Made by a program: the position numbers and the translations under genes. DNA of 33,569 bases from Streptomyces sp. CBMA29 (GTDB lineage: Bacteria; Actinomycetota; Actinomycetes; Streptomycetales; Streptomycetaceae), in NCBI RefSeq assembly GCF_014596445.1, contig NZ_MECL01000276.1, positions 1-33,569 of the forward strand. Reading direction: 5' to 3'. Positions 1 to 7,556 of this stretch are shown here, piece after piece. Each line of letters begins with the position of its first letter. The stretch's first letter is position 1. Under the pieces are notes generated by a model, which worked only from the letters and a program-made list of their open reading frames with translations, made no database searches and was not told the DNA's origin.

Positions 1-663
1 TCCCTCCTCCGGCCGCCAGCCCTGCTCCAGCGCGCGCCGCGTGATGGACGTGCCGCTCGCCAACTGCTCGACACAGCCCCGAGATCCGCAGACGCACGGC
101 TCGCCGAGCAGGTCAACGGTGATGTGCCCCAGATGCCCGGCGTTGCCGGTCGGCCCGCTGCGGACAGCGTTGTCAAGGATGAGTCCGGCGCCGACGCCGG
201 TGGAGACCACCATGCACAGCGCGTTCCGGTATCCGCGCGCGGCGCCGATCCAGTGCTCCGCCGCCGTCATCGCCACGGCGTCGCCGCAGAGCACCACCGG
301 CATTCCCGCCAAGGCGGGATGCGCCCGTACGCGCTCGACGATCGGGAAGCCGCGCCAGGCGGGGATGTTCACCGGGCTCACCGTGCCCGCCGCGATGTCG
401 ACGGGACCCGCGCTGCCGATTCCCAACGCCGTCACCGCGCGCCATTCCTGATGTGCGGTCAGCTCGGCCAGCACCTCGAGGACGGCGCCGAGAACCGCCG
501 AGTCGGCGCCCGCGGGCGTCGCGCGCCGGGCCCGGTGCCGTACGCGGCCGTCGCCGTCCACCAGCGCTCCGGCGATCTTCGTCCCGCCGATGTCCAGGGC
601 GGCCAGCAGACGCCCTCCGACCTCGGGCAGGAGCAAGGACGGCTGCGCGGCATCAGTGGCCAT
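1..663 (-). CDS. ROK-family sugar kinase (glucokinase-like), 3' end cut by window edge
   Basis: Read leftwards from an ATG at 661-663, the frame is open for 221 codons to the window edge, so the C-terminal third is missing. ROK proteins are either ATP-dependent hexose kinases or sugar-responsive repressors. A DIGGTKIAG phosphate-binding loop lies near residue 24 and a CVCGSRGCVE zinc motif near residue 200; together they are diagnostic of ROK. GDA and GVGAG motifs of the sugar/ATP cleft are also present. No winged-helix domain precedes the kinase fold, since only about 20 residues come before the loop; this favours a kinase over a NagC/XylR-type repressor. A GGAG stands 11 bases before the ATG. 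The substrate cannot be told from this fragment. Confidence 0.9.
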   Translation of the reverse strand, partial: MATDAAQPSLLLPEVGGRLLAALDIGGTKIAGALVDGDGRVRHRARRATPAGADSAVLGAVLEVLAELTAHQEWRAVTALGIGSAGPVDIAAGTVSPVNIPAWRGFPIVERVRAHPALAGMPVVLCGDAVAMTAAEHWIGAARGYRNALCMVVSTGVGAGLILDNAVRSGPTGNAGHLGHITVDLLGEPCVCGSRGCVEQLASGTSITRRALEQGWRPEEG

Positions 664-941
664 GGGGGTGGATCTCCGTTCACGGCAGAGAGACGGGAGA
701 CGGGCCGGCCGTGGGAACTGGCCCCATTTAGGCGTGCGTCAGCGCAAAGGAGTCGATCTCGGACCCGCATGCTACTACAGCGTTTTATGGACGACGACAC
801 TCCGTGCCGTGCCCGCTGCCCCTCGTATCGCGGTCCGTTCCGTGCCCGGAGCCCTCCGCGCCGCCCGGTCCGGGCAGACCTCTCGTCGGCGGAGGGAGTC
901 GCCGTCAGCCGCGCACCATGCGGCCCCTCACGTGCGGCCCT

Positions 942-1628
942 TCAGACGCGGGGGCTCGGCGGCGCGAGGACGAGGGCCTGGCGGCGCTGATGGACGGTCA
1001 GGTAGCGCAGGCCGCGGGGTCCCGCCGTGAACGCGCGCTGCGAGCGGCGCGGGAGCCACACCAGGTCGCCGGGGGCGAGGGGGACTTGACCGAGTTCGGT
1101 GGTGAGGCGGCCGTCGCCGTCGAGGACGTGGACGAGCACGTCGAGGTCGGGGCCGAGGTGCGGTGCGATGCCCGCGTGCGGCGGGAGTTGGATGATGTTG
1201 GAGTCCAAGTCGCGGTCACGCATGCGCAGTTTCCACACCGCGCCGGAGGCGTCGGGCACGCCCGGCGATGTGACGGCCGAGGCGTCCCGCCCGTCCGGGG
1301 TGTCCGGGAAGTCCCCGGACACCGGGGATGCCGGGGAGTCAGAGGAGTCCGCGGACACCAGTGGCCGCACGCCGGTCAGGACGCGGGGCAGCGGGGTCGA
1401 CGCGAGTTTGCGGATGCGGATCCGCCACTCCCCCGGGGCCTTGTCCTCGTACCGCCAGTCGTGGCCGCCCGGGTGCTCCGTGGCGAACTCCTCGCGCAGG
1501 CGGCGGGGGTCGTGGTCATTGACCAGGACCAGCGAGTCCCCCACGGCGAGAGCGTCGTACGCGGCGAAGACGGCGGGGTGCCTGCCGGGCTTGGGCAGCG
1601 GGCGTACGTCGAGCTCGGGTCCAGACAC
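942..1628 (-). CDS. DUF2249-cupin two-domain protein
   Basis: 228 residues from a GTG start preceded by GAGGGAG. Residues about 5-75 match the DUF2249 fold (LDVRPLP, then a central DSLVLVNDHDP and a later WRYEDKAPGEWRI). This domain is often found with nitric-oxide, heme-copper oxidase and redox-stress genes and resembles the SirA/TusA fold. A low-complexity linker rich in Asp, Ser and Pro (about 92-128) leads to a small cupin-like barrel (130-228) with PHAGIAPHLGPDLDVLVHVL and APGDLVWLP segments. The gene is divergent from a Cys-containing winged-helix regulator with a dyad in the shared promoter, so co-regulation is likely. The substrate or ligand is not known. Confidence 0.85.
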   Translation of the reverse strand: MSGPELDVRPLPKPGRHPAVFAAYDALAVGDSLVLVNDHDPRRLREEFATEHPGGHDWRYEDKAPGEWRIRIRKLASTPLPRVLTGVRPLVSADSSDSPASPVSGDFPDTPDGRDASAVTSPGVPDASGAVWKLRMRDRDLDSNIIQLPPHAGIAPHLGPDLDVLVHVLDGDGRLTTELGQVPLAPGDLVWLPRRSQRAFTAGPRGLRYLTVHQRRQALVLAPPSPRV

Positions 1629-1663
1629 GGGTCGCGGCTCCCTCTATTTCTACAAGCTATTTC

Positions 1664-1686
1664 CACAAGTGGTAATTGTGTAAACT
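1664..1686 (+). promoter_or_regulatory. Putative operator and -10 box between the DUF2249 gene and its regulator
   Basis: CACAAGTGGTAATTGTG at 1664-1680 is a dyad with CACAA/TTGTG arms and a 7-base spacer. It lies directly before TAAACT (1681-1686), a good -10 for the regulator gene, whose ATG at 1694 follows after only 7 bases with no visible ribosome site. This suggests leaderless translation and autoregulation. The A+T content is clearly above the surroundings. A site this close to both starts could control both divergent genes. No footprint is known; this is a sequence-based inference. Confidence 0.5.
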
Positions 1687-1693
1687 CTAGCGC

Positions 1694-2431
1694 ATGACGC
1701 CTCCCGCCGATCCCGTGGACGCCGCGACCAGCGCGACCGACACGACCGGCGGCCGTCGGCGGGACGTCCTGGACCTCCTCCGGCGATCGGCGGCGCCGCT
1801 GAGCATCGCCGACATCGCCCGCCGCCTCGATGTGCACCCGAACACGGCCCGGTTCCACCTCGACACACTGGTGGGGCACCGGCAGGCCGAGCAGGTCACG
1901 GCCGCACGCACCGGGCCCGGAAGGCCGCCGCTGCTGTTTCGCGCCCGCCCTGGCATGGACCGGACGGGGCCGCGCAATTACCGGCTGCTCGCGTCGATCC
2001 TCGTCGAGGAGTTGTCGCACAGGCGCCGTCCCACGCAGGCGGCGGTCGCAGCCGGGCGTGCCTGGGGCGGGGAGTTGGCCGAGGCGCCGGACGCAGCCGA
2101 GGCGCCGGACGCAACGGCCCCGTCGGGCACGGTCACCGAGGCGCACACGGTCGAAGGTCTCATCCGCCTGCTCGATGAACTCGGCTTCGCTCCGGAGCGC
2201 CCGCCGCACGGCGCCATCGACCGGATCGGCTTGCGGCACTGCCCGTTCCTCGACCTGGCGGAGGCGCGGTCACAGATCGTCTGCCCGATCCATCTGGGCC
2301 TGATCCAGGGCGCATTGGCCGCGATGAAAGCGCCGCTGACCGCCGAGCGGCTGGAGCCGTTCGTGGAACCGGGCCTGTGCGTGGTCCACCTCGTCCGGGC
2401 GCCAAGCCCCCTGGAAGGGAACGGGCGTTGA
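1694..2431 (+). CDS. Winged-helix regulator with C-terminal Cys/His cluster (SufR/ArsR-like)
   Basis: 245 residues. The N-terminal HTH (about 22-75: DVLDLLRRSAAPLSIADIARRL, then NTARFHLDTLV) is of the ArsR/SufR-like winged type that binds DNA as a dimer. The C-terminal domain carries Cys183 (HCPF), Cys197 with His200 (VCPIH) and Cys229 with His232. This is a layout like that of regulators that hold an iron-sulfur cluster or metal, so a redox or nitric-oxide sensor is possible. An Ala/Pro-rich linker with a repeated EAPDA lies at about 130-142. The stop codon overlaps a TTG start of a membrane-protein gene, so the two are co-transcribed. The DUF2249 gene is divergent. Function in vivo is inferred only. 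Confidence 0.85.
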   Translation: MTPPADPVDAATSATDTTGGRRRDVLDLLRRSAAPLSIADIARRLDVHPNTARFHLDTLVGHRQAEQVTAARTGPGRPPLLFRARPGMDRTGPRNYRLLASILVEELSHRRRPTQAAVAAGRAWGGELAEAPDAAEAPDATAPSGTVTEAHTVEGLIRLLDELGFAPERPPHGAIDRIGLRHCPFLDLAEARSQIVCPIHLGLIQGALAAMKAPLTAERLEPFVEPGLCVVHLVRAPSPLEGNGR

Positions 2432-2853
2432 GCGCGTCGGCTGCGGCCTCGGCGGCCCTGGTCTTCACCTGGCTCGGGATGGTCCTCGCCATCTCCTTCC
2501 TGGAGGCGCCGCTGAAATTCCGCGCCCCGGACGTCACCGTCCGTATCGGTCTCGGCATCGGCCGCCTGGTGTTCCGCGCGCTCAACTCCGTCGAAGGGGT
2601 CTTCGCGGTGGCCCTGCTGACCGTGGCGGCCCGCGGGTCGCTTTCCGCCCGCGCGGTGGTCGCACTGGCTGCCGCCGTGGCCCTGCTCGTCATCCAACTC
2701 GGCTTCGTGCGGCCCCGCCTGACCCGCCGTTCGAATGCGGTCCTGGCCGGGCAGGACCCGCCGCGCTCCCACGCCCACTACGCCTACATCGGCCTGGAAG
2801 CCGCCAAGGTCGCGGCCCTGATCACGGCAGGCGTCCTGCTGCTGGCCGGTTGA
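2428..2853 (+). CDS. Small integral membrane protein co-transcribed with the regulator
   Basis: 141 residues from a TTG start that overlaps the preceding TGA (TTGA), with AAGGGA a short distance upstream inside the regulator gene. The frame is open further upstream to an ATG, but that would overlap the regulator by about 55 bases. Four hydrophobic stretches are visible: about 5-23, 43-65, 70-85 and 118-140. FLEAPLKFRAPD follows helix 1 and an RPRLTRRSN basic loop follows helix 3, giving an alternating topology. I do not recognise a named family with certainty; it resembles small four-helix DUF-type membrane proteins. Its place in an operon with a possible redox sensor suggests a membrane role in that response. 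Confidence 0.7.
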   Translation: MSASAAASAALVFTWLGMVLAISFLEAPLKFRAPDVTVRIGLGIGRLVFRALNSVEGVFAVALLTVAARGSLSARAVVALAAAVALLVIQLGFVRPRLTRRSNAVLAGQDPPRSHAHYAYIGLEAAKVAALITAGVLLLAG

Positions 2854-2866
2854 CGCCCGCGCTGGA

Positions 2867-3016
2867 GAAGGCCCCCCGAACCGCGTCGTCGCCCGCACCG
2901 CCGCCACCGTCGAGATGCCGGTCGAGGCGGTCAGGCCCTCCGGCGTCTTCTCCGAGAACGACCTCGGCAGCTACACCGTGGAGTACCTGAGGGCCGGCTG
3001 GTACAACACCGACTGA
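2867..3016 (+). pseudogene. C-terminal remnant of an unidentified protein
   Basis: A frame reading EGPPNRVVARTAATVEMPVE and later GSYTVEYLRAGWYNTD before a TGA at 3014-3016 looks like natural protein sequence. It has a balanced amino-acid mix and clear tail, but has no start region of its own because it runs back into the preceding membrane-protein gene. The nearest in-frame ATG would give only 33 residues. I read it as the tail of a decayed gene left after a deletion. I cannot name the family. Confidence 0.4.
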
Positions 3017-3240
3017 GCCCGCCGCGCCGTACACGCGACCGTCCGACGGCGGGACGGGCGGCGGCCCCTGTGACATACCGTCACCCCGATGCGTGCCGTG
3101 ACGTGCGCCTCCGGGTGTTACGGCGAAGGGTGGGGAGTTCAGGGCGCCGCGCCGGGCGGGGGCTCCGTACCGGAGGTTGCGCACATGCGGTCCCTGCACC
3201 CGCCGCCCGCCCGCTCCGTACCGGCGCACGTACACCGGTC

Positions 3241-4266
3241 GTGAGCGGGGAGGACACCGCGACACCGGCCGCCGGGTCGCAGCCGCAGGTCGCCTGGGCG
3301 TGGCCCGGCTTCGGGCGCGGTCTGCTGTACGCCCTGCCGGGCGCCGCGGTGTCGCTGCACGATCCGGGCGCGGGCATGGCGCTGGCGGTGGGCGTGCTCC
3401 CCGCCGCCGTCATGCGCATGCCCGCCCGGCGGCGTGCCCGGTTCATGACCGTCGTGGTCGGCCTGTGCACCGGCCTGCCGATGGTGCTGGGGTCGCTGCT
3501 GGTGCAGGTGCGGTGGGTGGCGGTACCCGGCGTGTTCCTGCTGGCGTACGCGTCCGCCGTCCTCGCCGCACGGCGTCCCGCCGGGATGGTGCTGCTCGCG
3601 CTGAGCCTGCCCATGGTGGGCGCCGGGCTGAGCTATGACGACCTGTCCCAGGCGCTCGGCATCACCGGGCTGATCGTCGCGGGTTCCGCGTACGCCTGGC
3701 TGGTGTCGCTGCTGTGGCCGTCGACCGCGCCGCTCCCCCGGCCGCCGGGCCCGACGCGGTCCGCCGGGCAGGCCAGGATGTACGGTCTGCGGCTCGGCGC
3801 GGCCGGGGCCGCCGCGGCGGGCTGCGGTCTGGCGCTGGCGCCGACGCATCCGGGCTGGCCGGTGGTGGCCGCGCTGATGGTCATGCGTCCGCAGCCCCAG
3901 ATGCAGCGGCTGCGGACCTTCGGCCGGGTGGTGTCGGTGCTGGCCGGTGGCGCGGTCGCGCTCCTGCTGCTGCGTACCGACGCGCCGAACTGGGCGTACG
4001 CGGTGACCGCCGCGACCACGCTCTCGCTCGCCGCGGCGACCCAGGGCAGCCGCTGGTATCTGACCCCCGCGTACTCCACGGTCCTCGTGCTGCTCCTGCT
4101 GCTGCACGCGGAGCCCGACCAGGCCCGTGCCCGCGCCGACGAGCGTCTGTGGGCCACGGTCGCGGGCGTGGGCCTCGCGTATCTCTTCGGCGTGCTCCTG
4201 CCGAGGATTCTGCGGCTGCCCGCGGTGTCGCGCCTGCTGGGCGCGCCGGGGCGCGGCGCCGGCTGA
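3241..4266 (+). CDS. FUSC-family (aromatic acid exporter-like) membrane protein
   Basis: 341 residues if the GTG at 3241 is used. The frame continues upstream to 3070, but those 57 residues are Arg-rich and look non-coding; no strong ribosome site marks the true start. Two sets of closely packed hydrophobic helices (about 20-155 and 185-300) flank a Pro-rich linker. The repeat of two helical bundles with a GWPVVAALMVMRPQPQMQ segment in the second half is characteristic of the FUSC/YccS fold, members of which export aromatic carboxylic acids or are of unknown function. It ends 8 bases before the convergent MFS gene. Substrate unknown. Confidence 0.75.
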   Translation: MSGEDTATPAAGSQPQVAWAWPGFGRGLLYALPGAAVSLHDPGAGMALAVGVLPAAVMRMPARRRARFMTVVVGLCTGLPMVLGSLLVQVRWVAVPGVFLLAYASAVLAARRPAGMVLLALSLPMVGAGLSYDDLSQALGITGLIVAGSAYAWLVSLLWPSTAPLPRPPGPTRSAGQARMYGLRLGAAGAAAAGCGLALAPTHPGWPVVAALMVMRPQPQMQRLRTFGRVVSVLAGGAVALLLLRTDAPNWAYAVTAATTLSLAAATQGSRWYLTPAYSTVLVLLLLLHAEPDQARARADERLWATVAGVGLAYLFGVLLPRILRLPAVSRLLGAPGRGAG

Positions 4267-4274
4267 GAGCACCG

Positions 4275-5822
4275 TCACCGCGCGGGCGCGGCCTCCTTCG
4301 TCTCCTGCGGCGCGGCGACCCGGCCGAGCGAGCGGTCGATGAGGGTGAGGACGAGGAAGACGGCCGCGGCGGCGAGCATGAACAGGGCGAGGCCGTGCAG
4401 TCCCGAGGTGCTCGCGCGGCGGCCGAAGAAGGCGCCGGTCGCGGAGGAGGCGACCATGGCGCCCAGGTACATGAACGTACGCAGCAGTCCTGACGACGCG
4501 CCCATGCGCGCGGGGTCGGCCTGGAAGTAGAGCGCGTTCTGGTTGGCGAGGCTGACCAGGCCCTGCGGCAGTCCGAGGACGACGGCGACCGCGACCAGCA
4601 GCCACACCGCGGCATGGTCGCCCACGGCCAACAGCATGGCGCAGGCGATGAGTTGGGCCACGGCGCCGACGACCAGCTTGCCGCGCACGACGGCCTTGCG
4701 CCCGGTGAGGGCGGACACGACGATGCCGACCGCGAAGGTGGGCAGCAGGAGCAGCCCGGCCCCGGAGGCGCTCAGCCCCCTGCCGTCCTCCAGCCACTGC
4801 GTGAAACCGTAGATGAAGGAGTACGAGACGGTGTACGCGACAAAGGTGCGGGCGTAGGTCGCCAGCAGCGGGATGTTGCCCGCGAAGACGCCGACGTCGA
4901 TGAACGGGTCGGCGGCGCGCCGCTCGCGCAGGGCGAATCCGGTGCCCGCGAGCAGGGTGAGCGCGATGAGCCAGGCCCGGTCGGGGCGGGCGTCCATGAG
5001 GAACAGCAGCAGCGACACGAGGGTGGCGGCGAAGAGCAGGATGCCCGCCCAGTCGAGGCGGTCGCGCGGGCGCGCCCCGCTGCCGGGGAGCGGGGCGCCG
5101 TCCGCGGTGTCCGACGGCGCGAGCACGGTCCTGCCGGGCAGGTAGATCCGGCCGAGGACGAGGCAGGCGATCGCGAGCGGGATGTTGATGGCGAAGGTGC
5201 TCCGCCAGCCGCCGAGTCCGATGAGCAGGCCGCCGAGGGTGGGGCCGATGACGGCGACGGTCTGGCCGGTCACGGCGAGCGTGGTGAGCACGCCCGCGGG
5301 GCTCTTCATCCCGGTGCGTTCGGCCTCGCTGCGGATCAGGTACATGGCGGCCGGATAGCCGGCGCAGGTGCCGAAGCCGAGGATGACGCGAGCGGCGACG
5401 AGGACGGTGAGGTTCGGGGCGAGGGTGCCGATCACCCCGGCGACGCCGGTCAGCGCGGCCCCGGCGAGGAACAGCCGCTTGGGGCCGTACGTGTCGACCA
5501 GCCGTCCGACGAGCGGCTGCCCGATGGATGTGGCCAGGTAGAGCGCGGAGATGAGCCAGGCCGTCCGGGCGGCGTCGGCTCCGAGGGCGGCACCGATCGG
5601 CGCCAGGGCGACGGCGATGATGGAGGAGTTGATGGGGTTGAGGATCGAGCCGATCATCATCGGCGCGAGCAGCCGCCGGTCGAAGGCGCCCTCGGCCGGT
5701 GCGGAGGACGGCTCCGGCCGGTCGGGCTGCTCGGGCCGGTCGGGCTGCTCGGGCCGATCGGACTGCTCCAACTGTGCCGCCTGCTCAGACGGCTCGGGCT
5801 GTCCCTGCGGTATCGCGGCCAT
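4275..5822 (-). CDS. MFS drug/metabolite exporter, DHA2 (14-helix) type
   Basis: 515 residues. After a hydrophilic N-terminus with a tandem (DRPEQP) repeat, the sequence shows a series of membrane helices from about residue 50 to the end. The motif-A loop GRLVDTYGPKRLF follows helix 2, and GPTLGGLLIGLGGWRSTFAINIP is the motif-C/antiporter region followed by the typical W-R-x-x-F-x-I-N-x-P. Length and these motifs place it among proton-driven EmrB/QacA-like exporters. Its start codon overlaps the stop of the MarR gene by one base (TGATG), so the repressor and exporter share a message. The drug or metabolite exported is not evident. Confidence 0.9.
   Translation of the reverse strand: MAAIPQGQPEPSEQAAQLEQSDRPEQPDRPEQPDRPEPSSAPAEGAFDRRLLAPMMIGSILNPINSSIIAVALAPIGAALGADAARTAWLISALYLATSIGQPLVGRLVDTYGPKRLFLAGAALTGVAGVIGTLAPNLTVLVAARVILGFGTCAGYPAAMYLIRSEAERTGMKSPAGVLTTLAVTGQTVAVIGPTLGGLLIGLGGWRSTFAINIPLAIACLVLGRIYLPGRTVLAPSDTADGAPLPGSGARPRDRLDWAGILLFAATLVSLLLFLMDARPDRAWLIALTLLAGTGFALRERRAADPFIDVGVFAGNIPLLATYARTFVAYTVSYSFIYGFTQWLEDGRGLSASGAGLLLLPTFAVGIVVSALTGRKAVVRGKLVVGAVAQLIACAMLLAVGDHAAVWLLVAVAVVLGLPQGLVSLANQNALYFQADPARMGASSGLLRTFMYLGAMVASSATGAFFGRRASTSGLHGLALFMLAAAAVFLVLTLIDRSLGRVAAPQETKEAAPAR
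5720..5769 (-). repeat. 18-bp tandem repeat coding the MFS N-terminus
   Basis: GGTCGGGCTGCTCGGGCC occurs at 5720-5737 and exactly again at 5738-5755, with a diverged third copy from 5756. Read on the minus strand it encodes Pro-Glu-Gln-Pro-Asp-Arg units in the cytoplasmic N-terminal tail of the exporter. Copy number is likely to vary between strains. Confidence 0.8.
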
Positions 5823-6268
5823 CAGTTCGTCAGCCTGCCCAACAGGCGCATCGCCTCACTGATCGTGTGCCGCTCCGCGTCGTCGTACCGCTCCTCCAGG
5901 GCGCGCGCCAGCCACTCCACGCCCGCCTGCCGAGCGCCCTCCGCGCGCTCGCGGCCCGCGGGGGTCAGCTCGACGATCTGGCGGCGGCCGTCGGAGGGGT
6001 CGGGGGTGCGGTGGATCAGTCCCAGCCGCTCGAGCGAGGACAGCGTCACGGCCATGGACTGCTGCCGTACGTGCTCGGCGTCGGCCAGCGCGGCGGCGGT
6101 GACGGCGTCGCCCCTGCTGACGCGCATCAGCACGGACGACTGCGACGGGGTCAGATCCTCCCCGTCGGTCACCTGGAGGATCCGGCGGCGCAGTCTGCCC
6201 ACTACCACGCGGACGTCCAGGGACGCCTGGAGCATGCCGGGAGCGACCGGCTTCGCTTCACTTTGCAT
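5822..6268 (-). CDS. MarR-family transcriptional repressor
   Basis: 148 residues, the usual MarR size. The winged helix spans about 35-105: LTPSQSSVLMRVSRGDAVTAAALADAEHVRQQSMAVTLSSL is followed by LERLGLIHRTPDPSDGRRQIVELTPAGRE, which includes the D-x-R wing motif. Flanking helices (10-33 and 110-147) would form the dimer interface. It is first in the operon with the MFS exporter and divergent from an isochorismatase-like hydrolase. The MarR start has GAGG just upstream and a TGAACA-17-TAGGCT promoter. MarR proteins usually repress their own operon and release DNA upon binding small phenolic or drug ligands; the ligand here is unknown. Confidence 0.92.
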   Translation of the reverse strand: MQSEAKPVAPGMLQASLDVRVVVGRLRRRILQVTDGEDLTPSQSSVLMRVSRGDAVTAAALADAEHVRQQSMAVTLSSLERLGLIHRTPDPSDGRRQIVELTPAGRERAEGARQAGVEWLARALEERYDDAERHTISEAMRLLGRLTN

Positions 6269-6280
6269 ATCCTCAGCCTA

Positions 6281-6314
6281 CACTGTTTAATTCTCACTGT
6301 TCAGTTAAGACTGT
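6281..6314. promoter_or_regulatory. Putative MarR operator/promoter region
   Basis: This A+T-rich stretch lies between the MarR gene and the divergent hydrolase gene. CACTGTT is directly repeated at 6281-6287 and 6295-6301, and ACTGTTCAGT at 6296-6305 is a small palindrome; a third ACTGT follows at 6310-6314 (GACTGT). On the minus strand TGAACA and TAGGCT, 17 bases apart, form a plausible promoter for marR that overlaps these repeats, as expected for an autorepressor site. Confidence 0.5.
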
Positions 6315-6345
6315 CTACTTTCTCCGCCGAGAGGACCCGCCCCTC

Positions 6346-6906
6346 ATGTCCGCATCCCGTACCGCCCTGCTGGTCATGGACTTCCAGAACGGCATCGTGC
6401 AGCGCATCGCCGACGACTCCGTCGTGGCTGCGGCGGCCCGCGCGGTCGAGGCCGCCCGCGCCGCCGACATTCCGGTGATCTTCGTGCGGGTCGCCTTCCG
6501 GCCCGGCTATCCGGAGACCGCCGCCTCGAACCTCTCCTTCAGCGCCCTCAGCCAGGCCGGGGACGCCTTCACCCAGGACAATCCGGCCACCCAGGTGGTC
6601 GACGCGCTCGCGCCGCGCGCCGACGAGCCGGTGGCCGTCAAGCGACGGGTCAGCGCCTTCACCGGCAGCGACCTGGAGGTCCTGCTGCGCGGCGCCGGCG
6701 CGGACTCGCTCGTCCTCACCGGCCTGTCCACCAGCGGCGTCGTCCTGTCCACCATCCGCCAGGCGGCCGACCTCGACTACCGCCTGACCGTCCTGTCCGA
6801 CGCCTGCGCCGACAACGAGCCCGATGTCCACCGCGTCCTCATCGAGAAGGTCTTCCCCAAGCAGGCCCAGGTCATGACCGCCGACGAGTGGGTCAAGTCC
6901 CTCTGA
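6346..6906 (+). CDS. Isochorismatase-superfamily hydrolase lacking the usual nucleophilic Cys
   Basis: 186 residues with the alpha/beta cysteine-hydrolase fold. Asp12 (VMDFQ) and Lys99 (VAVKRRVSAF) match two members of the family's catalytic triad. The nucleophile position reads LTGLSTSGVVLSTIRQAAD, with Gly131 where cysteine is expected. True isochorismatases (EntB, PhzD) also lack that Cys, whereas amidase-type members need it, so the activity is uncertain. Divergent from the marR/MFS operon and probably regulated with it. It is 15 kb from the salicylate genes and has no carrier-protein domain; salicylate synthesis by an MbtI-type enzyme does not need an isochorismatase, so a link to the siderophore is not proposed. 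Confidence 0.88.
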   Translation: MSASRTALLVMDFQNGIVQRIADDSVVAAAARAVEAARAADIPVIFVRVAFRPGYPETAASNLSFSALSQAGDAFTQDNPATQVVDALAPRADEPVAVKRRVSAFTGSDLEVLLRGAGADSLVLTGLSTSGVVLSTIRQAADLDYRLTVLSDACADNEPDVHRVLIEKVFPKQAQVMTADEWVKSL

Positions 6907-6974
6907 GCCGACGGCTTTCGCCCTGCCCCGCGACCGGGAACAGCACGGGGTTGAGCGGCGAGGAGGGCACGGCA

Positions 6975-7067
6975 ACGTGACGACGGGTGCGCCCGGCGAC
7001 GTGACGACGGGTGCGCCCGGCACCGTGACGATCCGGTGCCCGGCGGCCTCACGAGCCGGTGCCCGGC
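6975..7067. repeat. About four copies of a 23-24-bp tandem repeat
   Basis: A 23-bp unit beginning ACGTGACGACGGGTGCG and ending CCCGGC is exact at 6975-6997 and 6999-7021 (period 24). Diverged copies follow at 7022-7044 and 7045-7067. The array lies in the gap between the hydrolase and the ArsR regulator. I see no gene in 6907-7193 and no clear promoter role for the array; the ArsR promoter must lie between it and 7194. Confidence 0.75.
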
Positions 7068-7193
7068 CGCGCCGGAGGGTCGGCGTCCGGCTCCGGTGAA
7101 GCGCAGGTCACAGGAGAGGTCCGGCGTTCACGGACACGCTCTAGACTGAGCGCTCGCGCGGTCGGCGCGCAGGCGCGGTCCGGAGGGAGAGCG

Positions 7194-7556
7194 GTGGTGG
7201 CGAGGGGCGGGGGCGACTTCGAGGAGTTGCCCGCTGAGGTGCTGACACAGGCCGCCGCGGCCTTCGGCCTGCTGGCCTCGCCCGCACGGCTGCACCTGGT
7301 GTGGACGCTGATGCAGGGCGAGAGCGATGTGACCGCGCTCGCCGAGCGGGTCGGCGGCGCGCTGCCCGCGGTCAGCCAGCATCTGACGAAGCTCAAGCTC
7401 GCCGGTCTGGTGCGGTCCCGTCGTGAGGGACGGCACGTGGTGTACCTGGTGGACGACCCGGACGTGGAGACCATGGTGCGGTGGATGCTGCGGCAGCTCG
7501 CCGAACGCGGTGGGTACACGACAACGCCTGGGCGCGTCCGTGACCTGGGCGCCTGA
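7194..7556 (+). CDS. ArsR-family regulator of the adjacent Mg-type P-ATPase
   Basis: 120 residues from GTG at 7194, chosen because GGAGGGAG lies about five bases upstream; the frame extends further back without a better signal. The winged helix covers about 20-95: AFGLLASPARLHLVWTLMQGE, ALPAVSQHLTKLKLAGLVRSRREGRHVVYL. The recognition helix SQHLTKL is typical for ArsR/SmtB. There are no cysteines, and neither the alpha3 CxC metal site nor the alpha5 D-x-H...H-x-x-E site is evident, so the effector is uncertain. Its 3' end overlaps the start of the P-type ATPase by 17 bases, implying translational coupling and control of that pump. Confidence 0.88.
   Translation: MVARGGGDFEELPAEVLTQAAAAFGLLASPARLHLVWTLMQGESDVTALAERVGGALPAVSQHLTKLKLAGLVRSRREGRHVVYLVDDPDVETMVRWMLRQLAERGGYTTTPGRVRDLGA

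Noticed and set aside
4614..6290. Plus-strand 558-codon frame opposite the MFS and MarR genes
   Set aside because: No domain, odd Gly/Asp/Glu/Arg runs, and both minus-strand genes are clear.
6346..6906. Role as the siderophore isochorismatase (DhbB/EntB)
   Set aside because: It is 15-24 kb from the siderophore genes, has no carrier domain, and the MbtI-type synthase makes salicylate without it.
6301..7023. Minus-strand 240-codon frame opposite the isochorismatase-like gene
   Set aside because: Low-complexity translation from the intergenic repeat and a shadow of the hydrolase gene.
7059..7193. Longer ArsR frame starting upstream
   Set aside because: The extra 45 residues are Arg/Ser/Gly-rich and include the intergenic repeat end, while GTG at 7194 has a strong ribosome site.
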